From positions 620,001-684,000 of the forward strand of contig NZ_CP037948.1 in assembly GCF_004358425.1 (NCBI RefSeq): a stretch of 64,000 nucleotides of DNA, given 5' to 3'. The DNA is from Qipengyuania sediminis (GTDB taxonomy: Bacteria > Pseudomonadota > Alphaproteobacteria > Sphingomonadales > Sphingomonadaceae). Position numbers and translations under genes: made by a program. Shown piece after piece: positions 57,609 through 64,000 of the stretch (the first letter of the stretch is position 1; each line of letters starts with the position of its first letter). The notes under the pieces were generated by a model, which saw nothing but the letters and a program-made list of their open reading frames with translations, made no database searches and was not told the DNA's origin.

Positions 57609-58573
57609 CGCACCTCCCCCGCACCCTGGATGGTTTCGAATAGCGCATCCAGCGCTTCTGCGTAGCAGGCTTGGCTGTGCGCACGAGGCCAATCGGCCGG
57701 GGCCTGGTGGCGGAACCAGGTATATTGGCGCTTGGCGTAGTTGCGCGTCGCCTGCTGGCCTGCCGCGAGCGCCTCTTCGCGGTCCCACTCCCCCGCGATC
57801 CAGCGCCCGATCTCGCGTACCCCGATCGCGCGCATCACGGGGAGCGCGGGGTCGAGTTCGCGGGCGAGCAGCGCTTCCACCTCCTCTCTTGCGCCCGCGG
57901 CTAGCATCGCAGGGAAACGCCGGTCACAGCGTTCGTAAAGCCAGGCGCGATCGGGCAACATAATCAACGGGTGAAGCGTTATGTGGTCTTCGAGACGGTA
58001 CCGTTTCAGCGACTGCCAGTAGGTGAGGGAGCAGCCGCTCGACAGCATGACCTCGAGCGCGCGTTTGATGCGGGTATCGTCGTTCGGGTGCAGCCTGATC
58101 GCGCGATTTCGATCCTTCGCGAGCAGCTCGGTATAGGCAGCCTCCGTGGACAAGGCGCGGACCCTATCGCGAACCACCGGCTCCACGCGGGGGATCGGCG
58201 CAATACCGTGCAGCAGCGCACCGATGTAGAGGCCCGTGCCCCCGACAAGGATGGGGATCGTGCCATGCTGCGCGCAGCCAAAGATGATGTTGCGTGCTTT
58301 GACGGCCCAGTCTGCGGCGGAATAGACATGAGCACCGTCGCGCTCGCCGAACAGGCGGTGACGGATGCCGCCCATCTCTTCGTCTGAAGGCCTGGCGGAG
58401 AGAACCTTGAGATCGGCATAGACCTGCGCGCTGTCGGCATTGACGATGACCGCGCGCGTCCCCGCGGCCTCCAGCCGCTGCGCCAGGCGCACCGCCAGCG
58501 CGCTCTTGCCGCTGGCGGTGGGCCCTGCGATGAGCGCCACGCGCGGCCTGGAGGACACATCCACAATGCTCAT
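57605..58573 (-). CDS. miaA: tRNA dimethylallyltransferase
   Basis: MiaA adds a dimethylallyl group to A37 of tRNAs reading UNN codons. The 322-residue protein has the P-loop [16 protein letters not shown] near residue 15 and [19 protein letters not shown]. It also has [13 protein letters not shown] and a C-terminal WFRHQ segment. The ATG at 58573 is the first that includes the P-loop region. It lies head to head with serB: the two start codons overlap the other gene's 5' end by eight bases, leaving no intergenic promoter space. Confidence 0.93.
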   Translation of the reverse strand: MSIVDVSSRPRVALIAGPTASGKSALAVRLAQRLEAAGTRAVIVNADSAQVYADLKVLSARPSDEEMGGIRHRLFGERDGAHVYSAADWAVKARNIIFGCAQHGTIPILVGGTGLYIGALLHGIAPIPRVEPVVRDRVRALSTEAAYTELLAKDRNRAIRLHPNDDTRIKRALEVMLSSGCSLTYWQSLKRYRLEDHITLHPLIMLPDRAWLYERCDRRFPAMLAAGAREEVEALLARELDPALPVMRAIGVREIGRWIAGEWDREEALAAGQQATRNYAKRQYTWFRHQAPADWPRAHSQACYAEALDALFETIQGAGEVR

Positions 58574-59456
58574 CGCCCGGCTGATAGCAGGTGAGGACGG
58601 TCTCGCCACGCGCCTCGAAGCGGCGCAGTCGGCGCTTGCGCGAGAAGGCATGGCGATTGCCGAGGCGGCGATGCTCGACGCGTGCAGCGATGTGCTGCAA
58701 ATCGCGGTGCCCGAGGGGAAGGCCGCGCTGCTGCGCGATACGCTCGGCACCGCCTTTGGCCCCTGCGACCTGCTCGTCGCCGACCACCTTATCGAGGCGC
58801 CGCGGCTGTTCGTGTCCGACATGGATTCGACCATGATCGGACAGGAATGCATCGACGAGCTTGCCGATTACGCGGGACTGAAGCCGGAGGTCGCGGCGAT
58901 AACCGAGCGCGCCATGCGCGGCGAGCTCGACTTTGCAGGCGCACTCCGCGAGCGCGTTTCCCTGCTCGCCGGGCTGAACGAGGATGCGATCGCCCGCTGC
59001 CTGACGGAACGCATCCGGCCCGCGCCAGGCGCAGCGGCGCTGGTAGCGACACTGAAGGCAAAGGGTTGCCGCACCGTGCTCGTCACCGGCGGCTTTCATC
59101 ATTTCGCTGACGCGGTGGCCGAACAGCTCGGCTTTGACCGCGTGGTCGCGAACCGGCTGGGGGTGGCGGAAGGGCGGCTCACCGGCGCGCTAGCAGGTGC
59201 GATTTTCGATGCGAGCGGCAAGGCCGCGGCCCTTCGCGAAGAAGCCGCACGGCTGGGGGAGGGCGCACGGGTGCTCGCGATGGGCGACGGCGCAAACGAC
59301 GTGCCGATGTTTGCTGGGGCCGACTATGCCGTTGCCTATCGCGCCAAGCCCGCCGCACGCGCGGCAGCGGGCGGGTGGATCGAGCGGGGCGACCTCGCCG
59401 CCGCGCTGAGCCTGCTCGGCATCGCGCGCGGTGAGTGGGTGGCCGCGACGTGCTGA
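58566..59456 (+). CDS. serB: Phosphoserine phosphatase
   Basis: SerB removes phosphate from phosphoserine, the last step of serine synthesis. The 296-residue HAD protein has DMDSTMIGQECIDELA (nucleophile Asp in DMDST), the Thr/Ser motif LVTGGF and the metal Asp in MGDGANDVPMFAGADY. An N-terminal ACT-like part (about 1-80) is present, as in larger proteobacterial SerB. The ATG at 58566 lies inside the divergent miaA start region. Confidence 0.93.
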   Translation: MLIARLIAGEDGLATRLEAAQSALAREGMAIAEAAMLDACSDVLQIAVPEGKAALLRDTLGTAFGPCDLLVADHLIEAPRLFVSDMDSTMIGQECIDELADYAGLKPEVAAITERAMRGELDFAGALRERVSLLAGLNEDAIARCLTERIRPAPGAAALVATLKAKGCRTVLVTGGFHHFADAVAEQLGFDRVVANRLGVAEGRLTGALAGAIFDASGKAAALREEAARLGEGARVLAMGDGANDVPMFAGADYAVAYRAKPAARAAAGGWIERGDLAAALSLLGIARGEWVAATC

Positions 59457-59463
59457 GGAGAGG

Positions 59464-59955
59464 CTAGCCCTTCTCGCCCTCGCCAGCCGGTTCGGTCTGG
59501 AGCTGGACGTAGTTCTGCAAGCCCATTTTCTCGATCAGCTCGAGCTGCTTCTCGATGAAATCGACATGCTCTTCCTCATTGTCGAGGATGGTGCGGAACA
59601 GTTCGCGCGTGACGTAGTCGCGCACGCTCTCGCAATGTTCGATCGCATCGCGGAGCAGGGGGATTGCCTCCTGTTCGAGCGCGAGATCACTCGCCAGAAT
59701 TTCCGCCACGCTATCGCCGATGCGCAACGCGCCGATGCGCTGGAAATTGGGCAAGCCGTCAAGGAACAGGATGCGCGCCGAAAGCATGTCGGCGTGCTGC
59801 ATCTCCTCGATCGATTCCTTGCGCTCGTACTTGGCGAGCCGGGTGATGCCCCAGTGCTCGAGCATCCGGTAGTGCAACCAGTACTGGTTGGTCGCTGTCA
59901 GCTCGTTCGTGAGCGCCTGGTTGAGATATTCGATGACCTTCGCGTCGCCTTTCAT
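59464..59955 (-). CDS. bfr: Bacterioferritin
   Basis: Bacterioferritin is a 24-mer heme-containing iron store. The 163-residue protein matches the family, starting MKGDAKVIEYLNQAL. Ferroxidase ligands Glu18, Glu51 and His54 and the heme-axial Met52 (in IEEMQHADM) are present, with EQEAIPLL and ILDNEEEHVDFIE for the second site. It follows bfd on the same strand with about 90 bases between. It is probably iron-induced or Fur-controlled together with bfd. Confidence 0.95.
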   Translation of the reverse strand: MKGDAKVIEYLNQALTNELTATNQYWLHYRMLEHWGITRLAKYERKESIEEMQHADMLSARILFLDGLPNFQRIGALRIGDSVAEILASDLALEQEAIPLLRDAIEHCESVRDYVTRELFRTILDNEEEHVDFIEKQLELIEKMGLQNYVQLQTEPAGEGEKG

Positions 59956-60044
59956 GGCCGCGTCTCCTTTTCATTTGGAGCGCGTTTAGGGCGATGCTTC
60001 AGGCAAAGGCCAGTGAAAGCGACTCGCAGCGAGACGTTCGCAGA

Positions 60045-60242
60045 TCAGGCGGCGCGCGGTGCGAATGCGAGGCGGTGGCAGGTGCGTTCGGAACTGATGA
60101 GCGCTTCCGCATGGTCTTCGCAGCCGCCGCATTGCAGCCGGCAACCGAGCGCGGCGTAGGCCTCTTCGCAACTGTCCGCGCCCTGCCGCGCGGCTTCGCG
60201 GATTTCCTCGGCCCGAATCACATTGCAGCTGCAAACGATCAT
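60045..60242 (-). CDS. bfd: Bacterioferritin-associated ferredoxin
   Basis: Bfd carries electrons to Bfr to release stored iron. The 65-residue protein has the [2Fe-2S] pattern CSC at residues 4-6 and CGGC at 38-41, giving the Cys-x-Cys...Cys-x2-Cys ligands of Bfd. The stretch SCEEAYAALGC is typical of the family. The ATG at 60242 is inside a seven-bp inverted repeat. It belongs to a bfd-bfr operon. Confidence 0.9.
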   Translation of the reverse strand: MIVCSCNVIRAEEIREAARQGADSCEEAYAALGCRLQCGGCEDHAEALISSERTCHRLAFAPRAA

Positions 60243-60258
60243 AGTGACGAACACTATG
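60240..60258. repeat. Seven-bp perfect inverted repeat over the bfd start codon
   Basis: CATAGTG at 60240-60246 and CACTATG at 60252-60258 flank the five bases ACGAA. The bfd ATG (60242-60240 on the minus strand) is within one arm, so a hairpin in the mRNA could occlude translation initiation. Function is inferred. Confidence 0.5.
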
Positions 60259-60262
60259 CTAG

Positions 60263-60277
60263 TGCGAATGATTTGCA
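60263..60277. promoter_or_regulatory. Fur-like palindrome upstream of bfd
   Basis: TGCGAATGATTTGCA (60263-60277) is an imperfect 15-bp palindrome (12 of 15 match its reverse complement) and resembles the 7-1-7 Fur boxes of alphaproteobacteria. It lies 20 bases before the bfd start, in the gap shared with coq4, fitting iron control of bfd-bfr. The match to a consensus is from memory. Confidence 0.55.
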
Positions 60278-60311
60278 ACAGAATTCGATGGAGAGCGGAC
60301 TTGTCGCGATA

Positions 60312-60341
60312 TTGACAGTTCTGTAAGTAGGTCCGGATAAG
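60312..60341 (+). promoter_or_regulatory. Possible sigma-70 promoter for coq4
   Basis: TTGACA (60312-60317) is a perfect -35 hexamer followed 18 bases later by GATAAG (60336-60341), a weak -10. It lies just before the coq4 ATG at 60351. Only the -35 is convincing, and so short a leader leaves the ribosome site within the promoter region. Confidence 0.25.
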
Positions 60342-60350
60342 GAAGGCTTT

Positions 60351-61145
60351 ATGGTAAACGGTCTGCCGCTCGTTCACCCCGATCGCCGCATAACCGGCAT
60401 GCGTCCGCTCAAGGCCTGGGGGCACTTCCGGCAACTCGTCGCGGATAAGGAAGACACCGCGCAGGTCTTCCACATCATCGAAGCGTTGAAGTCGCGCACA
60501 TCGCAGAGAGAGGCCGAGCGCTTCATCCGCTCTGCCGAAGGGCAGCGTTTCCTCGCCGCCGGTACCGACATTCCCGCCATGCTCGACGATCACGCGCGCT
60601 GGGCGAAGTGCGGGCCAGACACAGTGGCGGCAAGTTACATCGCCTTTATGCGGCGCGAGGGGCTCTCGGCAGCGGGGCTGGTCGCCGAAAGCGAGAAATG
60701 GCTGCCGAAGGACAAGCGCCTTGCCGATCTGACGCAATGGTATTACGATCGCCTGCGCGACACGCACGATCTGTTCCATGTGCTCACCGGCTATGGCCGC
60801 GATGCGCTGGGGGAGGCGGCGCTCCTCGGCTTCAGTTACGAACAGAACCACAACCGCGGGGTGTGGTTCATCGCCTATGCCGGCGCCTGGCAGATCAAGA
60901 AGCAGAGCGGCACGCGCGCCCCGATCATGGCCGCGATCGCCGAAGGCCGCCGCCTGGGCCGCGCCGCCGCCAAGCTCGCGCATATGGATGTGGCGGCAGT
61001 GATGCGGATGAACCTGAGCGAAGCGCGGGCGATGCTGCGAGTAGGGGAACCGGTCGTCTACCGCGAATGCCTGCGCATCCTGGAGGACGAGGGGAAGCGC
61101 GCGGGCGAGCTTATGGCTTCGGAAGCAGCAGCGGCCCGATCGTAG
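60351..61145 (+). CDS. coq4: Coq4-family ubiquinone biosynthesis protein
   Basis: Coq4 proteins help in ubiquinone synthesis; recent work links eukaryotic COQ4 to C1 decarboxylation/hydroxylation of the ring. The 264-residue protein has the zinc motif HDLFHVLTGYGRDALGE (HDxxHx11E), the family hallmark. The helical segment GFSYEQNHNRGVWFIAYAG follows. An ATG with GGAAGG upstream starts it. It diverges from bfd. Its last 35 bases overlap the convergent DUF3052 gene. Confidence 0.85.
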   Translation: MVNGLPLVHPDRRITGMRPLKAWGHFRQLVADKEDTAQVFHIIEALKSRTSQREAERFIRSAEGQRFLAAGTDIPAMLDDHARWAKCGPDTVAASYIAFMRREGLSAAGLVAESEKWLPKDKRLADLTQWYYDRLRDTHDLFHVLTGYGRDALGEAALLGFSYEQNHNRGVWFIAYAGAWQIKKQSGTRAPIMAAIAEGRRLGRAAAKLAHMDVAAVMRMNLSEARAMLRVGEPVVYRECLRILEDEGKRAGELMASEAAAARS

Positions 61146-61599
61146 ACCCCGGATCAAGTCCGGGGCCACGAACTGATTGGTGAGAGAGCTTACGCAGTTC
61201 CTTCCGGATCACGAGCTTAAGCCCCGACCACACGTCATTCACCGCGCAGACCTTGGTATCGACGAAGCCCATAGGCAGCGCGACCTGGCGGATCGTGTCC
61301 TCGCTGATGTCGGTCGCCAAGCCCGAAGCCTTCTTAGGCCAGCTTACCCAAACCTGGCCATCGGGCGCGATCTGGTCACGCAGCGCGGTCAGCAAGCGCT
61401 CCATTTCCGAACGCTCGGTCACGAACACATGCGCCGCATCCACACCCTCCGCCGGATCGGCGACGAAAGTCAGATCGAGCGCATATTCGGCGATTTCGTC
61501 GGCAACGCTCTCGGGCATTGCGTGGAACCACACCCGCTGCCCATCCCGGAGACCAAGCTTCTTCGCGAGGGGTGTGCCGGAGTAACCGCCCCCGCTCAC
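61111..61599 (-). CDS. DUF3052-like protein with a repeat-derived C-terminus
   Basis: This 162-residue protein has the family start [20 protein letters not shown] and the patterns [13 protein letters not shown] and [13 protein letters not shown], as in DUF3052 proteins. The function is unknown. The GTG start at 61599 overlaps the purL stop as GTGA, so the gene is coupled to purL. The last 20 or so residues ([14 protein letters not shown]) are encoded by the CCCCGGA palindrome at 61147-61165, which seems to have replaced the original end. Confidence 0.7.
   Translation of the reverse strand: MSGGGYSGTPLAKKLGLRDGQRVWFHAMPESVADEIAEYALDLTFVADPAEGVDAAHVFVTERSEMERLLTALRDQIAPDGQVWVSWPKKASGLATDISEDTIRQVALPMGFVDTKVCAVNDVWSGLKLVIRKELRKLSHQSVRGPGLDPGSTIGPLLLPKP
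61147..61165. repeat. Seven-bp palindromic repeat between coq4 and the DUF3052 gene
   Basis: CCCCGGA (61147-61153), a five-base spacer TCAAG, and TCCGGGG (61159-61165) form a hairpin right after the coq4 stop. It belongs to the GACCCCGGATCAAGTCCGGGG type of repeats typical of Sphingomonadales. It can end coq4 transcription and is read through as coding sequence by the opposite gene. Confidence 0.8.
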
Positions 61600-63809
61600 G
61601 CCTCCATCCACTCGCGGAAGAAGCGTTCGTTGGCGGCGCGGAGCTCGGCGAGGGAAACGGATTCGCTCTCCTTCCACGCTATGTCGCTACCACCCGTGAA
61701 GCCGAGCAATTCGTGAGGCAGGTTTGCTTTATGCGCCAGGCGCTGAAAGCGATCCGTGTCGGAACATGTGATAATGAATTGACCTTGATCTTCAGCGAAC
61801 CAGATTTCCTGACCTAACTGCTCGCTGTTCCACAGTGAATAGACCAATTCCGCGCCCACATTACCGGCCAACGCCATTTCGGCGATGGCCACGATGATTC
61901 CACCATCGGAAACGTCGTGGACTGCCGTCGCTACGCCGTTCGCGATAAGTGAACGCACAAACTCTGCGTTCTCGCGCTCATACTCCAGCACGACGTGTGG
62001 CGGCTCTCCGACTTCAACACCATGTAGCTCGCGAAGCCACAGCGATTGCCCAAGGTGTCCATCAAGCATACCGAGGCGGAAAATCGCCTCGCCCGCCGCC
62101 TTGAAGCCCATCGTCATCATCCTGGCGTAGTCGTCGATTATCCCCACCCCGCCAATCGCCGGGGTCGGCAGGATCGCGCTGCCGCCTCCGGTCGCCTTGC
62201 TTTCGTTGTAGAGGCTGACGTTGCCGCTCACGATCGGGAAGTCGAGCGCGCGGCAGGCGTCGCCCATGCCTTCGAGTGCGTGGACGAGCTGCGCCATTAT
62301 CTCGGGCCGCTGGGGGTTGGCGAAGTTGAGGCAGTTGGTCACGGCCAACGGCCGCGCGCCAACTGCGCTTACGTTTCGGTATGCCTCGGCAATGGCCTGC
62401 TTGCCGCCTTCGTAGGGGTCGGCATAGACGTAGCGCGGGGTGCAGTCGGTGGTGATCGCCAGCGCCTTCCGGGTGCCATGGACGCGGACCACGCCGGCGT
62501 CGCCCCCGGTCTGCAGCGTGTCGCCGCCGACCTGGCGATCGTACTGCTCGTAGATCCAGCGCTTGGAGGCGAGGGCAGGGCTGGCCATCAGCTTGAGCAG
62601 GTCGGCGGCGATGTCGGTGCTCTCGGGCACCTCGCCGAGCGGCTTGACCTGCGCCCAGGCCTTGTACTCCTCCTTCGAGAGATAGGGCCGGTCGTAGAGC
62701 GGGGCATCGGCGGCAAGCGGCCCGAGCGGGATATCGCAGACGACCTCGCCCTGCCATTCGAGGACCATGTGGCCCGTATCGGTGACCTCGCCGATGACCG
62801 CGAAATCGAGCTCCCACTTGCGGAAGATCGCCTCGGCCATCGGTTCCTTGCCGGGCTTCAGAACCATGAGCATCCGCTCCTGGCTCTCGGAAAGCATCAT
62901 CTCGTAAGGCGTCATCCCCTCCTCGCGGCAAGGGACGTTGTCCATGACGAGGCGGATGCCGGCCTTGCCGTTGGTCGCCATTTCGACGCTGCTGGAGGTC
63001 AGCCCCGCCGCTCCCATGTCCTGGATCGCGACGATGGCGTCGGTCGCCATCAGTTCGAGGCAGGCCTCGATCAGCAGCTTCTCGGTGAAGGGATCGCCGA
63101 CCTGTACCGTGGGCCGCTTGGCTTCGGCATCCTCGCCGAAATCGGCGCTCGCCATGGTCGCGCCGTGGATGCCGTCGCGCCCGGTCTTGCTGCCGACATA
63201 GACGATCGGATTGCCCACGCCGGTCGCCGCCGAATAGAAGATCTTGTCCGCATCGGCGACGCCCACAGTCATCGCGTTGACGAGGATGTTGCCGTCATAG
63301 GCCGGGTGGAAGTTGGTCTCCCCGGCCACCGTCGGCACGCCGACGCAATTGCCGTAGCCGCCGATCCCGGCGACGACGCCGCGCACCAGATGCTTCATCT
63401 TCGGATGATCGGGCCGCCCGAAACGCAGCGCATTGGCGTTGGCGATCGGCCGCGCGCCCATGGTGAAGACGTCGCGCAGGATGCCGCCCACGCCCGTCGC
63501 CGCGCCCTGGTAGGGCTCGATGTAAGAGGGGTGGTTGTGCGATTCCATCTTGAAGATGGCAGCCTGCCCATCCCCGATGTCGATCACGCCCGCGTTCTCG
63601 CCCGGGCCGCAGATCACCCACGGCGCCTCGGTCGGCAGCTTCTTGAGGTGGATGCGGCTCGACTTGTAGCTGCAATGCTCGGACCACATGACCGAGAAGA
63701 TACCGAGCTCCACAAGATTGGGCTCGCGTCCGAGGGCGTGAAGCACGCGGGCATATTCCTCCTCGCTCAGTCCATGCTGCGCGACGAGTTCGGAGGTAAT
63801 TCTTGCCAT
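61596..63809 (-). CDS. purL: Phosphoribosylformylglycinamidine synthase, small-type PurL subunit
   Basis: PurL (with PurQ and PurS) makes formylglycinamidine ribotide in purine synthesis. The 737-residue protein is the small PurL. Motifs include [46 protein letters not shown] and [16 protein letters not shown]. It is full length. It is followed by a coupled DUF3052 gene and preceded by a membrane protein gene ten bases upstream on the same strand. Confidence 0.96.
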   Translation of the reverse strand: MARITSELVAQHGLSEEEYARVLHALGREPNLVELGIFSVMWSEHCSYKSSRIHLKKLPTEAPWVICGPGENAGVIDIGDGQAAIFKMESHNHPSYIEPYQGAATGVGGILRDVFTMGARPIANANALRFGRPDHPKMKHLVRGVVAGIGGYGNCVGVPTVAGETNFHPAYDGNILVNAMTVGVADADKIFYSAATGVGNPIVYVGSKTGRDGIHGATMASADFGEDAEAKRPTVQVGDPFTEKLLIEACLELMATDAIVAIQDMGAAGLTSSSVEMATNGKAGIRLVMDNVPCREEGMTPYEMMLSESQERMLMVLKPGKEPMAEAIFRKWELDFAVIGEVTDTGHMVLEWQGEVVCDIPLGPLAADAPLYDRPYLSKEEYKAWAQVKPLGEVPESTDIAADLLKLMASPALASKRWIYEQYDRQVGGDTLQTGGDAGVVRVHGTRKALAITTDCTPRYVYADPYEGGKQAIAEAYRNVSAVGARPLAVTNCLNFANPQRPEIMAQLVHALEGMGDACRALDFPIVSGNVSLYNESKATGGGSAILPTPAIGGVGIIDDYARMMTMGFKAAGEAIFRLGMLDGHLGQSLWLRELHGVEVGEPPHVVLEYERENAEFVRSLIANGVATAVHDVSDGGIIVAIAEMALAGNVGAELVYSLWNSEQLGQEIWFAEDQGQFIITCSDTDRFQRLAHKANLPHELLGFTGGSDIAWKESESVSLAELRAANERFFREWMEA

Positions 63810-63819
63810 GGCGCGCCGC

Positions 63820-63999
63820 TTAGCGAGCGCGGCGCGCGCCTGCCAGCCCTGCGCCCCGGCGATGGCGCCGGCTTCTCCCCACCCATGCGGCGAGAGCGAA
63901 CAGGATGAGATAGGAGAGAAGCGCGCTGAGCGGGAGCGCGGGGCTGTATGCTCGGGGCTGCGGGCCGAACCAGTTTATCGCCTGAAACGTCAGCAAAGC
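63820..63999 (-). CDS. C-terminal end of a membrane protein, gene runs off the window
   Basis: Only the last 59 residues are visible. They hold one membrane helix ([19 protein letters not shown]) preceded by [12 protein letters not shown] and followed by a basic tail ([19 protein letters not shown]) and a TAA stop. The hydrophobic helix and basic tail suggest an inner-membrane protein with a cytoplasmic C-terminus. I cannot name it. It is upstream of purL on the same strand. Confidence 0.6.
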   Translation of the reverse strand, partial: ALLTFQAINWFGPQPRAYSPALPLSALLSYLILFALAAWVGRSRRHRRGAGLAGARRAR

Positions 64000-64000
64000 C

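Overview
The window is 64 kb of GC-rich, densely packed, chromosomal DNA from an alphaproteobacterium, most probably order Sphingomonadales (an Erythrobacter/Sphingomonas-like genome). The clues are a class I lysyl-tRNA synthetase, a DivL-type tyrosine kinase homologue in a divL-tsaE-amgK-murU-addB-addA-trxA block, AddAB rather than RecBCD, a two-subunit KorAB, Flp pilins, a SoxR with a perfect SoxR box, and dispersed inverted repeats of the CTTCGACA-GCTCAG type. Almost every gene is housekeeping or conserved accessory. No CRISPR array, insertion sequence, prophage or rRNA was seen.

Layout. 1-2040: end of an unknown gene, a YpfJ-like zinc peptidase and 3-hydroxybutyrate dehydrogenase. 2041-3407: an AT-richer island with an orphan HEPN-like protein. 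3408-8183: guaB, an RsmB-type methyltransferase, a TPR lipoprotein-like protein, rppH and an esterase. 8340-12800: korA, a hidden 33-codon membrane ORF, korB, an ArsR regulator, and a VOC protein divergent from soxR. 12938-18661: sixA-like phosphatase, a DinG/XPD-type helicase, lysS and a 2OG-Fe(II) oxygenase. 18754-25993: aroK-aroB, an unknown envelope pair, xerD, accA and an M48 peptidase. 26072-28496: two Flp pilins, mutT, tRNA-Arg, a decayed gene, PilZ and zincin proteins. 28595-34055: hemerythrin, phospholipase D, folE, peroxiredoxin, a secreted protein and ahcY. 34196-45502: the divL to trxA block. 45516-53242: IMPase, argJ, glycosyltransferase-like, TonB-C, secA and an SRAP protein. 53342-64000: tRNA-Asn, nadK, an EAL protein, YceI-I78, miaA-ilvC, serB, bfd-bfr, coq4, a DUF3052 protein, purL and the end of a membrane protein.

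How the genes work together. Several groups are coherent. DivL belongs to the CtrA cell-cycle pathway. AmgK and MurU recycle peptidoglycan sugars. AddA and AddB repair double-strand breaks. Bfr and Bfd store and release iron beneath a Fur-like palindrome. SoxR, peroxiredoxin, thioredoxin, hemerythrin and MutT form a redox and oxidative-stress theme. Many genes are joined by ATGA or GTGA stop-start overlaps.

The items most worth a second look are the Tyr-for-His substitution in DivL, the repeat element inserted in frame in lysS, the orphan HEPN protein, the hidden membrane ORF between korA and korB, and the structured leader of ahcY. All calls come from reading the sequence; no database search was run.
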